From: Microbulbifer rhizosphaerae
GTDB taxonomy: Bacteria > Pseudomonadota > Gammaproteobacteria > Pseudomonadales > Cellvibrionaceae
Assembly (NCBI RefSeq): GCF_014191725.1
Contig: NZ_JACHWZ010000005.1
Coordinates: forward strand, 124,001 to 188,000
Length of the DNA stretch: 64,000 nucleotides
Reading direction: 5' to 3'
This document shows, in pieces, positions 1 to 9,239 of the stretch. The position numbers and the translations under genes are program-made. The notes under the pieces are model-generated. The model was not told where the DNA came from and ran no database searches. It worked only from the letters and a program-made list of their open reading frames with translations. Position 1 is the stretch's first letter, and each line of letters starts with the position of its first letter.

Positions 1-463
1 CTCTGCGCCCACCGCTCCTGTCGGGGTGGAAGAAATAGCCGGGCAATGAAGCGCCTTCATAGGGGATGTAAACTTTCTCCGCCGGCGGGCTCAGCCCGGC
101 GCAGAACTGCTCCCAACAATCCAGGTGCCGCTTCCAGGCGGGTACGCCCCGGGACGGATCTTCGGTGCCGTCGATAAAAATGGCGGAAACGGAGAAATAA
201 CCGGCGGCACGCAGAAAGGCCCGCCGCGCACTCACCGGGTTGCCGGTCGCGGCACAGTCTTCCGCAATTTCCTGTATCCGTTCCGCGAGCGCATGCCACT
301 CCCGATACCATTGCTCAAAATCGCCAGACCGGATGCGCCCTATTGTGGAAAGAATTTCTCCCGCGTCCGCCGCGCCATAGTAACAGCCGCCGAGGAGGGC
401 CTGGGTTTCAAAGTCCATTTGCTCGTGCTGCATAAAATACTGCTTGCGCTGGGTTGCACTCAT
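1..463 (-). CDS. alpha/beta hydrolase family protein, N-terminal part (cut by window edge)
   Basis: The 154 visible codons start at ATG 463 (MSATQRKQYF), preceded by a GAGGGGAAG ribosome-binding sequence. The frame runs off the left edge, so the catalytic Ser-Asp-His region is not visible. The helical N-terminus followed by a segment reading VYIPYEGASLPGYFFHPD resembles the entry strand of FrsA/dipeptidyl-aminopeptidase-like hydrolases, which have an N-terminal helical cap before the hydrolase core. The substrate cannot be told. It is separated by about 180 bp from the transporter gene upstream, so it probably has its own promoter. The family call is moderate because only the N-terminal third is seen. 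Confidence 0.55.
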   Translation of the reverse strand, partial: MSATQRKQYFMQHEQMDFETQALLGGCYYGAADAGEILSTIGRIRSGDFEQWYREWHALAERIQEIAEDCAATGNPVSARRAFLRAAGYFSVSAIFIDGTEDPSRGVPAWKRHLDCWEQFCAGLSPPAEKVYIPYEGASLPGYFFHPDRSGGRR

Positions 464-646
464 TGGCACAGCTTCCCCTCAAGGTGTTTTGATGTCCCTA
501 AGTTTAGACCGGGGGATCGGATAGAAAGCTCGGGAGGAGGATGGCGGGCGGAGGCGGGGCGCTCTTTGCCTGCAAGTCACGACGAGGTTCCCGCCCGGAG
601 CCTGGATTCGCTGCGGGCGGTTTCGCTGGATTTTGGCGCCGGTGGG

Positions 647-1744
647 CTACTGGTCCGGAACGTCGCTTTGCTCTGGACCGGCGCTCAATGGGGTGCTGTC
701 GGAGGGGCTGACGAACTCGCGGATAAAAATCTCCCAGAAGGCCATAAACAGCGCTGCCAGCAGCGGCCCGATGGCGAAGCCGCTGATACCGAACATCATC
801 AGCCCGCCCACGGTGGAGAAGAGCACGATATAGTCCGGCAGTTTGGTGTCGCGGCCGACCAGGATGGGGCGCAACAGGTTGTCCACCAGCCCGACCACCG
901 TGATGCCGTAGACGATCAGCACCGTGGCCTTGACCGGCTCGCCGGTGGCATAGAGGTAGAGGGCGGCGGGAAACCAGATAAGTGCCGCGCCCACTGCCGG
1001 CAGCAGCGAAAGCAGGGTCATGACTACGCCCCACAACAGTGGTGCCGGCAGACCCAGGATCCAGAAGATCAGCCCGCCCAGGGTACCCTGGGTGACCGCG
1101 ACCACCAGGTTGCCTTTGATGGTGGCGCGGGTGACCTCGGCGAACTTGGCCAGCAGCAGATGTTCGCGTTCATCCCCCAGGGGCAGGGCGCGGATCAGCA
1201 GGGTCACCAGCTTGTCGCCGTCGCGGAGCAGGAAAAAAGTGAGGTAGAGCATCAGCCCCAGCATTATGAAAAAGTTGAGGGTGTTCTGCCCCAGGGCGAG
1301 GGCGTTTTTGGCCAGGAAGCCGCCGGCGCTCATCACCCCGCTCAGCAGGCGCTCTTTCAACTGGTCCAGGTCTATGCCGATCCGCTCCAGCATGATGTTG
1401 ATGCCGGGAAAGGCGCTGTGCACCTTCTCCAGTTGCTGGGACAGGTCTATCTCCCCGCTCTGGATTTTCTGGTACAGATTGACCCCTTCGTTGATAAAGG
1501 AGCTGGCCACCGCCAGCACCGGGATCACCACCGCTACGACGCACAGCAACAGGGTGAGCAGCGCCATCGCATTGCGCCAGTTTGGATAACGCATCAGCAG
1601 GCGGCGGTAGACAGGATAAAAAATCAGGGTGATGGCGCAGGCCCAGAATATCGGAGTGAAGAACGGCTTGAGCAGCAGCGCGAAGGCCAGGGTGACCAGC
1701 AGCAAGGCAAATAAAAACGAGCGCCGTTCCAGCTTTTCCTGCAC
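647..1744 (-). CDS. AI-2E family transporter (PerM/YdiK-type permease)
   Basis: This predicted inner-membrane protein of about 365 residues has paired N-terminal membrane segments (LFALLLVTLAFALLLKPFF and FWACAITLIFYPVYRRLL), a central soluble stretch, and C-terminal helices ending in the family-typical segment VGLVDNLLRPILVGRDTKLP followed by FSTVGGLMMFGISGFAIGP. That C-terminal block is diagnostic of the PF01594 AI-2E transporter family; members export diverse small molecules or act as Na+/H+ antiporters, so the substrate is open. I chose GTG 1744, which has GAGGGGAAAC about 7 nt upstream. The frame stays open to 1921 but then overlaps the neighbouring peptidase gene and looks non-coding. 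Confidence 0.85.
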   Translation of the reverse strand: MQEKLERRSFLFALLLVTLAFALLLKPFFTPIFWACAITLIFYPVYRRLLMRYPNWRNAMALLTLLLCVVAVVIPVLAVASSFINEGVNLYQKIQSGEIDLSQQLEKVHSAFPGINIMLERIGIDLDQLKERLLSGVMSAGGFLAKNALALGQNTLNFFIMLGLMLYLTFFLLRDGDKLVTLLIRALPLGDEREHLLLAKFAEVTRATIKGNLVVAVTQGTLGGLIFWILGLPAPLLWGVVMTLLSLLPAVGAALIWFPAALYLYATGEPVKATVLIVYGITVVGLVDNLLRPILVGRDTKLPDYIVLFSTVGGLMMFGISGFAIGPLLAALFMAFWEIFIREFVSPSDSTPLSAGPEQSDVPDQ

Positions 1745-1848
1745 TTGAGTTTCCCCTCGGTGGTTTTTATGTGTCGACGCTATTTCAAAGCGCTGAATGC
1801 GCTTTGCGGGCTTAATCGCGGGCCAATGAAAGCAGATCGGCGCAGTTT

Positions 1849-2550
1849 TTACCAGCGCCGGTAGCCGCAGGTGTCCACATGAAAGCGGATGCCGCTGTAG
1901 ATGCCCAGCCCCATGTTCCACTGCTTGCCGGATTTCTTATGGATATCGCGCAGTACGGGCAGCAGCTGTTTGCGGGTGAATCTGTGCTGCGGCACCAGGT
2001 CCACGCCGCAGAAATGCAGGTGCTTGCTGGCATTGGCACCGCCGGCCTTGCCGTTGTAGTGGGGAGTGCGCCAACCGGAGAGCACCACGACCGGGCCGAT
2101 GCGCGGAATGATTTCCCGCTGTATCACGCGCAGGGTGTCCACCATGGTCCCCCATTGTTCCATGGGCGGAATGGCGAAGGGGGGCTCGCCTACCAGCAGC
2201 CAGTCGCTGCCTTGGCGCAGCAATTCGTAGGGGGGCACCACCTTGTCCACCCTGTGGAGCTGCAGAAACTTCTCCAGCAAGGCGAAGCGCAAGCGGTTGT
2301 CGCCGCGGCCCAGGAATTCTTCGAACAATTTTTCCGAGGCGGCGGGATAGCCCTGGATGTCGTAGACCTCCGGGGTGGGTCTGTACTCCTCCGGGGTGAC
2401 GACGCGTTCGGCCAGATCCCGAATTTTGTTCACGGTGAGCACCACCAGTGTGAGCAGACCGATAAGCACCAGTACACTGATCCAGATAAACCGGCGGCGC
2501 TCGATATGGATGTCGACGTACTCTTCGTCTTTCCTCTCATGTATATCCAT
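1849..2550 (-). CDS. membrane-anchored M15-like (YcbK/DUF882-type) peptidase, copy 1
   Basis: A 233-residue protein with one N-terminal membrane anchor (about residues 22-41) and a periplasmic domain of the D-Ala-D-Ala carboxypeptidase/peptidase M15 type. The zinc-site pattern S-x-H...D is visible as S175-K-H177 with D184, and the distal ligand as H224-V-D226. The expected glycine of the SxHxxGxAxD motif is not kept. It is likely a cell-wall peptidase or a catalytically altered relative. It lies 16 bp downstream of a paralogue with the same layout and the same C-terminal FHVDTCGYR ending, so the two form a tandem duplication in one transcript. Confidence 0.7.
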   Translation of the reverse strand: MDIHERKDEEYVDIHIERRRFIWISVLVLIGLLTLVVLTVNKIRDLAERVVTPEEYRPTPEVYDIQGYPAASEKLFEEFLGRGDNRLRFALLEKFLQLHRVDKVVPPYELLRQGSDWLLVGEPPFAIPPMEQWGTMVDTLRVIQREIIPRIGPVVVLSGWRTPHYNGKAGGANASKHLHFCGVDLVPQHRFTRKQLLPVLRDIHKKSGKQWNMGLGIYSGIRFHVDTCGYRRW

Positions 2551-2566
2551 AGGGAGAACCCATCAC

Positions 2567-3250
2567 TCACCAGCTCCGGTAGCCGCAGGTGTCCACGTGG
2601 AAGCGCACATCGCTGTAGACCCCCAGGCCGAAATTGCTCTCGGGTCCCAGGCGCGCGTGCAGGCTGCGCAGCTCCTCTATCAGTTCCTTGCGGCTGATAT
2701 TGGATTGAGGCACCAGGTCCAGGGCACAAAAGGTCTGGTGTGCCCGCCCGTTGGCTCCGCCGGCCTTTTGGTTGTAGCTGTCGCTGCGGTAGGCCGAGAC
2801 GATCTCCACCGGGCCCACAGCCGGCTGCACCCGGTCGCGCACCATGGCCAGGGTGGCAACCATATTGCGCCACTGGTCCTGGGGTGGCAGGGCAAACGGC
2901 GGCTCCTCGATATCCAGCCAGTCGGGACCCTGGCGCAGCAGGTTTGCCGCCGGGGTTACGTCGCCCACTCCCGCGCGTTCGAGGAAATCCGCGAGTTGGG
3001 CCAGCTGTGTGCGGTTGTGCTCCCGGCGCAGGAAGGCCGTGAGGCTGCGCTGGTCGGCCACGCGGTAGCCTTTGAGTTCGTAATAGGGTCTTTCCAGGGA
3101 TTTCAGGTAGACGTACAGCCACAGGGCCACGAGCACAAACAGCAGCAGCGCCATAAGCGCAAACAGTACTCCCCAGTTGGTCTTCTCCCCCCGGGACAGC
3201 CGGCGGAAGCGGGAGAGCAGCGGCGTTATGGGGTTGATTGGTAGTGGCAT
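2567..3250 (-). CDS. membrane-anchored M15-like (YcbK/DUF882-type) peptidase, copy 2
   Basis: A 227-residue paralogue of the downstream gene, with an N-terminal anchor (about residues 27-48) and an M15-like fold. The probable zinc ligands H171 and D178 and the terminal FHVD histidine are kept, but the serine of the S-x-H pair is replaced by R169, so activity may differ from copy 1. The genes share DWL.(V/I).EPPFA(I/L)PP, the KAGGAN turn and the last ten residues. Start at ATG 3250 is not backed by a strong ribosome-binding sequence. Function in peptidoglycan remodelling is inferred from the family only. Confidence 0.65.
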   Translation of the reverse strand: MPLPINPITPLLSRFRRLSRGEKTNWGVLFALMALLLFVLVALWLYVYLKSLERPYYELKGYRVADQRSLTAFLRREHNRTQLAQLADFLERAGVGDVTPAANLLRQGPDWLDIEEPPFALPPQDQWRNMVATLAMVRDRVQPAVGPVEIVSAYRSDSYNQKAGGANGRAHQTFCALDLVPQSNISRKELIEELRSLHARLGPESNFGLGVYSDVRFHVDTCGYRSW

Positions 3251-3315
3251 GGGTGTAGTGGCATGAGCCTGGTGTATCGCGATATTTCTTCACTCACTAT
3301 AGCTACCAACAACAA

Positions 3316-3347
3316 AAAGCCGCCGCAGATTGCTCTGCGGCGGCTTT
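3316..3347. terminator. rho-independent terminator hairpin
   Basis: A perfect 14-bp stem (AAAGCCGCCGCAGA / TCTGCGGCGGCTTT) with a four-base loop lies downstream of the hydrolase gene (3403-4110) and upstream of the peptidase pair. A/T runs on both sides make it usable in either direction. Confidence 0.8.
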
Positions 3348-3351
3348 ACTA

Positions 3352-3384
3352 TTAACCCGGCAACCAAATAGGTTGCCGGGTTAA
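3352..3384. terminator. second tandem hairpin, probable terminator
   Basis: A 14-bp perfect stem (TTAACCCGGCAACC / GGTTGCCGGGTTAA) around AAATA lies 5 bp from the previous hairpin. Two adjacent strong hairpins suggest a double terminator at the end of the hydrolase transcript. Confidence 0.6.
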
Positions 3385-3402
3385 TTAGAGGCTGGACTGG
3401 GC

Positions 3403-4110
3403 TCAGGTCTGGGGGACGATGGACGCGGTCCGCCACTGATTGATTTCCCGTGCCAGCAGCGCCGGGGCCTCCAGTGGCAACATATGGCCCGCTCCGGGCA
3501 GCTCGCATACGGGAGCGTGGCGGCCGATGGCGGCCATCCAGTCGCGGTTCACCAGCCGATCCTGCTCGCCGTAGCAGTAAGTCACCTTTGCGCCCAGCGC
3601 CGCCAGCGGCCTGTACAGGTCCCGCCGATCGCTGGTGGCCGACAACTGGGACACCAGGACGGCCTGTCCCATACGCTGGTCCATGGCCTTCATGCAGCCG
3701 GTGATGGTGTGGTTGGCCAGATTGGCTGGCGCCACCATCTGCGCGATCTTGCGGTCGCTCAGGCCGCCGTACCCCTGGCACTGAACCCAGGCTAAAAGTT
3801 GGCGCCGTTGCTTCACTTCATCGGCGGGCAGGGCGCAGGGACTGTTGGCACAGACCATGACCCGCGCGAAGCGGTCCGGCGCCGCCACTACCAGGGCCGC
3901 GGCAAGATATCCGCCCAGGGAAAAACCCAGCAGATCCACCGGCGTGTCGGGCAACTGTGCCAACAGCGCCCGCACCAGTCCGGGCACCGAGTCCGCATTG
4001 GGAATCGGGATGTGAACGAGCGGCTGCTCCAACTGCGGACCCAGAAACTGCCACAGCTGCTGGTCGCACATGGTGCCGGGGATGGCGTAGAGAGGCGATG
4101 AGTCGATCAT
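3403..4110 (-). CDS. alpha/beta hydrolase
   Basis: A 235-residue soluble alpha/beta hydrolase. The nucleophile elbow G-F-S-L-G-G, the acid in GEQDRL and the histidine in GAGHMLPLE supply a complete Ser-Asp-His triad in the usual order. It begins MIDSSPLYAIPGTMCDQQLW, a start typical of small BioH/YqjL-like esterases. The substrate is not evident. ATG 4110 is preferred over an upstream in-frame TTG because the extra residues look unrelated to the fold, although no strong ribosome-binding sequence precedes it. It is transcribed away from pckA and is followed by a double terminator. Confidence 0.8.
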   Translation of the reverse strand: MIDSSPLYAIPGTMCDQQLWQFLGPQLEQPLVHIPIPNADSVPGLVRALLAQLPDTPVDLLGFSLGGYLAAALVVAAPDRFARVMVCANSPCALPADEVKQRRQLLAWVQCQGYGGLSDRKIAQMVAPANLANHTITGCMKAMDQRMGQAVLVSQLSATSDRRDLYRPLAALGAKVTYCYGEQDRLVNRDWMAAIGRHAPVCELPGAGHMLPLEAPALLAREINQWRTASIVPQT

Positions 4111-4200
4111 GGTCGAACCGGGCCGGCGCCTGTCGACGGCCAACCTGTTATATGAAACCCGCAAAGGCGGACAGGAACACCGAGGGAGTTCGGTTGGGCA

Positions 4201-4231
4201 AACCCGGGGCCCGCTTGGGGACTCCCGGGTT
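4201..4231. terminator. possible pckA terminator hairpin
   Basis: AACCCGGG and CCCGGGTT form an 8-bp stem 8 bp downstream of the pckA stop. The U-run is poor, so this is only a candidate. Confidence 0.35.
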
Positions 4232-4238
4232 CCAGGAC

Positions 4239-5798
4239 TTAAGCTTGTGGCCCCGCGGCCCTGACCCCGTCACTTACCTGGAACTTTTCGATGTTCTCGG
4301 CGAAGAGTCCGGCCAGTTTGCGCGCCTGCTGGTCGTAGGCCGCGGTGTCGGCCCAGGCGCTGCGCGGGTTCAGGAAGCCCTTGTCCACGCCCGGCACCTC
4401 CAGCGGGATATCCAGGTTGAGGATATCCAGGTGCTCGGTCTCGGCATCTTCCAGCGCGCCGCTCTGGATGGCGGCGACCACCGCGCGGGTCACCGGGATC
4501 GGGAAGCGCTTGCCCTGGTTTTGAGAAGAGCCGCCGGCGCCGCCGGTCCAGCCGGTGTTGACCAGGTAGACCCTGGAGCCGAAGTCCTCGATGCGTTTCA
4601 TCAGCAGGTCGGCGTACTCCCGCGGCGGGCGCGGCATGAAGGGTGCGCCGAAACAGGTGGAAAAGGTGGGGTGGATGCCCGCCTCCGCGCCCAGTTCGGT
4701 GGAGCCCACGCGGGCGGTGTAGCCGGACAGGAAGTGGTAGGCGGCGGCTTCCTTGGACAGGATGGACACCGGCGGCAGTACGCCGGACACGTCGCAGGTC
4801 AGGAATATCACGTTCTTCGGCTCGCCTGCGCGGTTTTCCGGCTGGCGCATCTCCACGTGTTCCAGCGGATAGGAGCAGCGGCCGTTCTCGGAGAGGCTGG
4901 TGTCGTCGTAGTCCGGCACGCCGCTTTCGTCGGTGACCACGTTCTCGACGATGGCGCCGAAGCGGATGGCCTCCCAGATTACCGGCTCGTTCTCGCGGCT
5001 CAGGTTGATGGTCTTGGCGTAGCAGCCGCCCTCGATATTGAACACCGCGCCCTTGGCCCAGCCGTGCTCGTCGTCGCCGATCAGGTAGCGCTCCGGGTCG
5101 GCGGACAGGGTGGTCTTGCCGGTGCCGGAGAGGCCGAAGAACAGGCAGGTATCGCCGTCTCTGCCCACGTTGGCGGCGCAGTGCATCGACATCACGTCCT
5201 TTTCCGGCAGCAGGAAATTCTGCACGGAGAACATGGCCTTTTTCATCTCTCCGGCGTAGCGCATGCCCGCCAGCAGCACTTTGCGCGCGGCGAAGTTGAT
5301 AATCACGCAGCCGTCGGAGTTGGTGCCGTCGCGCTCGGGCTCACAGACGAAATTGGCCGCGTGCAATATACGCCACTCCTCCTTGCCCTTGGGATTGTAC
5401 TTGTCGGTGCGGATGAACATGTTGTGCGCGAACAGGCTGTGCCAAGCGGTCTGCGCGGTAACAACGACGGGGAGGTAGTGGTCTTCGTCCTGGCCCACGT
5501 GCAGCAATTGCACGAAGCTGTCGCCGCCGGCGACGAACTCTTCCACCCGCTTCCACAGGACGTCGAACCTGTCCTGCGGGAAGGGGCGGTTAACGCTGCC
5601 CCAGTCGATGCTGTCGGCAGTGGAGGGCTCTTCCACGATAAAGCGATCCGCCGGAGAGCGGCCGGTGCGGGCGCCGGTTTCCGTCACCAGCGCGCCGGTT
5701 TCGGAGAGCCCGCCCTCGCCGCGCGCCAGCGCCTGTTCCACCAATTGCGCTGGCGCCAGGTTCCTGAAAACCTGCGCCGTGTCGTCGATCTGTGCCAT
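4239..5798 (-). CDS. pckA: phosphoenolpyruvate carboxykinase (ATP)
   Basis: PckA converts oxaloacetate plus ATP to phosphoenolpyruvate plus CO2 as the entry step of gluconeogenesis in the cytoplasm. The 519-residue length is typical for the ATP-dependent class. Visible signatures are the kinase P-loop GLSGTGKT at residues 222-229, the preceding SMHCAANVG stretch, the metal/PEP-binding LIGDDEHGW segment and the substrate loop near TGARTGRSP. In E. coli the order is yrfG-hslR-hslO-pckA. All four occur here on the same strand, in that order, with extra genes between hslO and hslR. About 235 bp of AT-richer sequence upstream can hold its promoter. Confidence 0.95.
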   Translation of the reverse strand: MAQIDDTAQVFRNLAPAQLVEQALARGEGGLSETGALVTETGARTGRSPADRFIVEEPSTADSIDWGSVNRPFPQDRFDVLWKRVEEFVAGGDSFVQLLHVGQDEDHYLPVVVTAQTAWHSLFAHNMFIRTDKYNPKGKEEWRILHAANFVCEPERDGTNSDGCVIINFAARKVLLAGMRYAGEMKKAMFSVQNFLLPEKDVMSMHCAANVGRDGDTCLFFGLSGTGKTTLSADPERYLIGDDEHGWAKGAVFNIEGGCYAKTINLSRENEPVIWEAIRFGAIVENVVTDESGVPDYDDTSLSENGRCSYPLEHVEMRQPENRAGEPKNVIFLTCDVSGVLPPVSILSKEAAAYHFLSGYTARVGSTELGAEAGIHPTFSTCFGAPFMPRPPREYADLLMKRIEDFGSRVYLVNTGWTGGAGGSSQNQGKRFPIPVTRAVVAAIQSGALEDAETEHLDILNLDIPLEVPGVDKGFLNPRSAWADTAAYDQQARKLAGLFAENIEKFQVSDGVRAAGPQA

Positions 5799-6033
5799 TC
5801 GTCGATTACCCGTCAGTTGTATCTAAAGAAAATAGTCGGGTCGGCGCAGAAAGCGGCGACCGGGCAAATTCGGGGGCGCATTATGGCAAACTTCAAATTA
5901 CCCGGATAGCAAGTCTGGTCATTTTCTGAGCGATGTTAGCGCTATCAGAGAAAATTTTGCGTTGTTTTATCTGTTGTATTTATGTATGTTTTTTGTTGTA
6001 TAAATTTAGTGAATGTTTGTCCGCTCGTCGGCG

Positions 6034-6912
6034 TCAGTGCATCGTATGCGGCGGGGCGCTGAACAGGGCCTCTATCTGCTCCCGGTCAAAGCGGTACTGC
6101 CTGTTGCAGAATTGGCAGTCGGCGGCGATCTCTCCACCCTGCTCTTCCAGCAGCTTGTAGACCTCCTCCGGCCCCAGGGCAACCAGTGCGCGGGCGCTGC
6201 GCTCGCGGGAGCAGCTGCATTTGAAGCGGATGTTGGCGGTGCCGAGATGCGCCGGCGCCAGTTGGTGGAACAGGCGGTGCAGCAGCTGGTCGTGCGGCAG
6301 GTTGTGCAGTTCCTCCGCGGTGACGGTTTCCGCGAGGTGCTGGGCGGTCTCCCAGGCGTCGTGATTTTCCGACTCGGCGGCGGCGTTGTTGCCCGGCAGT
6401 ACCTGTAGCATGATGCCGCCCACGGTGTCGGGGCCGGATTCGATCCAGAAGCGGGTGGCCAGCTGCTCCGACTGAGTGAAGTAGTCCTCCAGGCACTCGG
6501 CCAGGGTGTCCTTCTCCAGCGGCACTATGCCCTGGTAGCGCTCGCCTTTCCGGGGGTCCAGGGTGATGGACAGCACGCCCCGGCGGCCGATCAACTCGCG
6601 CAGGGTGCTGCCCCCGGCGATCTCCGCGCCCTCGGCCACGCGGGCGATACCGCGCAGGTCGCTGTGGTGAGTGCACTCGGCGAGGATCAGCGGCACGTCG
6701 CCCTCACCGCGGGCCTGCAATATCAGCAGGCCCTCGAACTTGAGGGTGGTGGAGAGCAGGCAGGCGGCGGCGAGGAATTCCCCCAGCAGTTGGGCGACCG
6801 GTTGCGGCAACCGGTTGTTCTCCAGTACGGCGTGGTAGGCTTTGGTGAGGGTCACCACCTGGCCACGGATATCGTGGTGGGAAAAGATAAAGCGTTCCAA
6901 TTGGTCGGACAT
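6034..6912 (-). CDS. hslO: Hsp33 redox-regulated molecular chaperone
   Basis: A 292-residue cytoplasmic holdase that is activated when oxidation releases zinc from its C-terminal cysteine cluster. The four ligands are present as C232-x-C234 and C266-x-x-C269, the diagnostic CxC...CxxC arrangement. Length and start (MSDQLERFIFS) match the family. It sits upstream of pckA as in E. coli. Heat-shock control is known for the family, but I did not identify a clear sigma-32 promoter in the short upstream gap. Confidence 0.95.
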   Translation of the reverse strand: MSDQLERFIFSHHDIRGQVVTLTKAYHAVLENNRLPQPVAQLLGEFLAAACLLSTTLKFEGLLILQARGEGDVPLILAECTHHSDLRGIARVAEGAEIAGGSTLRELIGRRGVLSITLDPRKGERYQGIVPLEKDTLAECLEDYFTQSEQLATRFWIESGPDTVGGIMLQVLPGNNAAAESENHDAWETAQHLAETVTAEELHNLPHDQLLHRLFHQLAPAHLGTANIRFKCSCSRERSARALVALGPEEVYKLLEEQGGEIAADCQFCNRQYRFDREQIEALFSAPPHTMH

Positions 6913-7021
6913 GGATTGGCCTCGGCGGAAAAAACCGCGGGATTCTAGGGGTTGGCGCCTGTAAATGGTAGCTGTCCGCGAAATTATAAGGAAGGTAATC
7001 CTTAATTTCCTGGCGATACCC

Positions 7022-8191
7022 TCAGAGCTGGCCTGCTTTGGCTGAGTTCACTTTTTGAAATTCGCTCGGTGTCACACCTGTACAAGCTTTAAATGCTTTG
7101 TAAAATGACGAGCGTGCATTAAAGCCAACTCCCATAGCAATATTGAGGACACTATCTTCTTTATTTAACAATTTTGTCTTGGCGGCTTCGATACGCGCTG
7201 CATTAACATATTCGAAAAATGACATATTTATGGTTTGGTTCAGTGTTTGCGATAAATAGTTGGCTGAAACTCCAAGATGGTTCGCGAGCTTATACAGAGT
7301 TAGGTCCGGGTCAAGATATAATTGCTCTTCATAAAGTGCCTGTTTCAGCTTGTTGGCGATCCGTCTGGATTGTTCGTCACCCAGTGCAGAGCGTTGATAT
7401 TTGTTCTTACTCTCTTCTTGAATGACTACATTTAATGGCTCGCTTATATTGTTGTAGAGTTTCATAAATCCTGGCTGCTGTTGCAGCCCGTGATAAGCAA
7501 GTACCCAGGCGACCAGCAGGGTCAACATCATCCCGATCTCTTCATTCAATAAAAACGGAGCTCGGCTATCATCACTAAGCAAAGCCAAAACAGACCAAAT
7601 CCAGGCGAGGGCGATCAGGTAAGTCAGGAAATTCAACCAAGTAAGCGTTTTACTCTTATTTTCTGCAAACACCTGATTCAATTGTTTGTTATACAAAATT
7701 ATGCAGCGAACTATTTTATAGAGATAGACGCTACTTTGTGTTAACCAGAGTACAACGGCAACAAACAGGCTGACAACAACGAACAAGGTATATCCTGGAT
7801 CCACTTCCTTGTTGGAAAAGAAAATAGCGTGCTTGGCCTGATCAGGTAAAAGCAGGATCAATACTGTGACTATCAAAGCAAAGAAACCAGGCAGATAATG
7901 TATAAAGTATTTTTGTCGGAAGTGCCACGGTAAATGTGAGGTTAATGCCTGGGAGTAAAGCCACAAACTCGGGGCTAATATAAAAAATGTCGGTGGTATT
8001 GCGGCAATATAGTAGTAAGTTAGTGATGGTATTGCAGAGAATACTAGTGCTCCGCTCGATATTGCCGCCAGGGACAGAAGAGCGACAATGAGCGGGGCCA
8101 GATAAGGGGCCGTTTTGACTTTTATAAGCAATAGGTGCAGAGAAAAGCCAATTATGCCCAATGTCATCATCGACAATGAAAGTGCCGCCAT
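7022..8191 (-). CDS. membrane-anchored AraC-family transcriptional regulator
   Basis: A 389-residue regulator with about seven predicted N-terminal membrane helices (residues about 5-235) and a C-terminal AraC-type double helix-turn-helix (about 285-385). The second helix region reads GVGFNARSSFYKAFKACTG, followed by VTPSEF. Such regulators are thought to sense envelope or membrane signals and act on neighbouring genes. It is transcribed divergently from a small membrane protein across a 305-bp gap. Base composition of this pair is clearly AT-richer than the flanking hslO and protease genes, suggesting acquisition between conserved neighbours. Confidence 0.85.
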   Translation of the reverse strand: MAALSLSMMTLGIIGFSLHLLLIKVKTAPYLAPLIVALLSLAAISSGALVFSAIPSLTYYYIAAIPPTFFILAPSLWLYSQALTSHLPWHFRQKYFIHYLPGFFALIVTVLILLLPDQAKHAIFFSNKEVDPGYTLFVVVSLFVAVVLWLTQSSVYLYKIVRCIILYNKQLNQVFAENKSKTLTWLNFLTYLIALAWIWSVLALLSDDSRAPFLLNEEIGMMLTLLVAWVLAYHGLQQQPGFMKLYNNISEPLNVVIQEESKNKYQRSALGDEQSRRIANKLKQALYEEQLYLDPDLTLYKLANHLGVSANYLSQTLNQTINMSFFEYVNAARIEAAKTKLLNKEDSVLNIAMGVGFNARSSFYKAFKACTGVTPSEFQKVNSAKAGQL

Positions 8192-8496
8192 ATTGTCCAG
8201 TATCTCTCACATTTAAACTAACCAGGGAGCTGAATAGCATACCTGATCCATTTGATATCTCTAATGCAGATGTCTGGCTTTACTGCCAACTCGCAAGCTC
8301 GGGCCAGTCTACTGCTGTTGGCTCATACCCCTGTGTAGTTACTGGCTTGGTAATCTTCACGCATTGAATTGTATTTGATCAAATCCAGGAACGATATAAA
8401 ATCTGTCCGCGCTTATAGTCTGGGACATCCAAATAATTCAATAACCTTAATATATTTCCATGTTGCTGGACAAATATTTAACTGAAGGAGCTACGC
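8192..8496. other. divergent intergenic region between AraC regulator and membrane protein
   Basis: This 305-bp AT-rich gap must contain both divergent promoters. A TATAAA hexamer lies near 8394 ahead of the plus-strand gene, but no well-spaced -35 box was convincing. GAAGGAG just before 8497 is a good ribosome-binding site. No coding potential was seen. Confidence 0.4.
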
Positions 8497-9198
8497 ATGG
8501 AAATACACACTGTATTGATCATCCATATTGTTACCGGGGCAATCGCCGTAATCGCCGGTTTTATCGGTTTATTAGTTAAAAAAGGAAGTCTACTCCATAA
8601 ACGGCTCGGCAAAGGTTTTGTTGTTGCCATGCTCATTATGGCTGGATCCGGCGCTATCATTGCGATTGTAAAGCCTATGGCTATTTCTACAATAGCAGCT
8701 GCCTTTACGGCTTATCTGGTGATCACTTCATTATGGATAGTGCAGAATAAGTCCAAACAGCTAAGTGGGCGCCATTACATAACTCCAGTCGTGTCTGCCG
8801 CGATTGCTTTGGCCGGTGGTTACTGTGCTTTCCTCGCTGCAGGGGATGAGTATGGAGTAATGGATGGATTTGGCGCTGAACCTTATTTGTTCTTTGCTGT
8901 GCTCGCGCTGATATGCTGTATATTGGATATCCGACTTTTGGCGTCAAAAGGCTTAACTGCTACGCACCGTTTGGCGCGACATTTGTGGCGAATGTGTTTT
9001 GCGCTATTTATTGCCATCGGATCTTTTATTGAGCGGGGTGCGAAAATTCTGCCTGAGAGCATTCAACAGTCACTATGGCTTGAACTGCTGGACAAGCTCG
9101 TTCTGCTGGTCGTGCTCTTTTGGTTCATCAAACTTTTTATATCGCCGCGATTAAAATCCGGTGTGCCCTCCCCGGTAACAGGGCCGCCCAAGTCTTAA
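8497..9198 (+). CDS. multipass membrane protein, DUF2306-like
   Basis: A 233-residue protein with about six hydrophobic helices. The start IHIVTGAIAVIAGFIGLLVK, followed by SLLHKRLGKGF, matches the pattern of DUF2306-type predicted membrane proteins, whose function is unknown. The HxxxG and HKRLG signatures are visible. GAAGGAG precedes ATG 8497. It is divergent from the membrane AraC regulator and is its most likely target. Lower GC than its neighbours supports joint acquisition of the pair. No enzymatic motif was recognised, so the name is a family guess. Confidence 0.65.
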   Translation: MEIHTVLIIHIVTGAIAVIAGFIGLLVKKGSLLHKRLGKGFVVAMLIMAGSGAIIAIVKPMAISTIAAAFTAYLVITSLWIVQNKSKQLSGRHYITPVVSAAIALAGGYCAFLAAGDEYGVMDGFGAEPYLFFAVLALICCILDIRLLASKGLTATHRLARHLWRMCFALFIAIGSFIERGAKILPESIQQSLWLELLDKLVLLVVLFWFIKLFISPRLKSGVPSPVTGPPKS

Positions 9199-9239
9199 CT
9201 TAGTGCCATTGACGTTAGATGGCAGTTCGGGGAAAAGTC

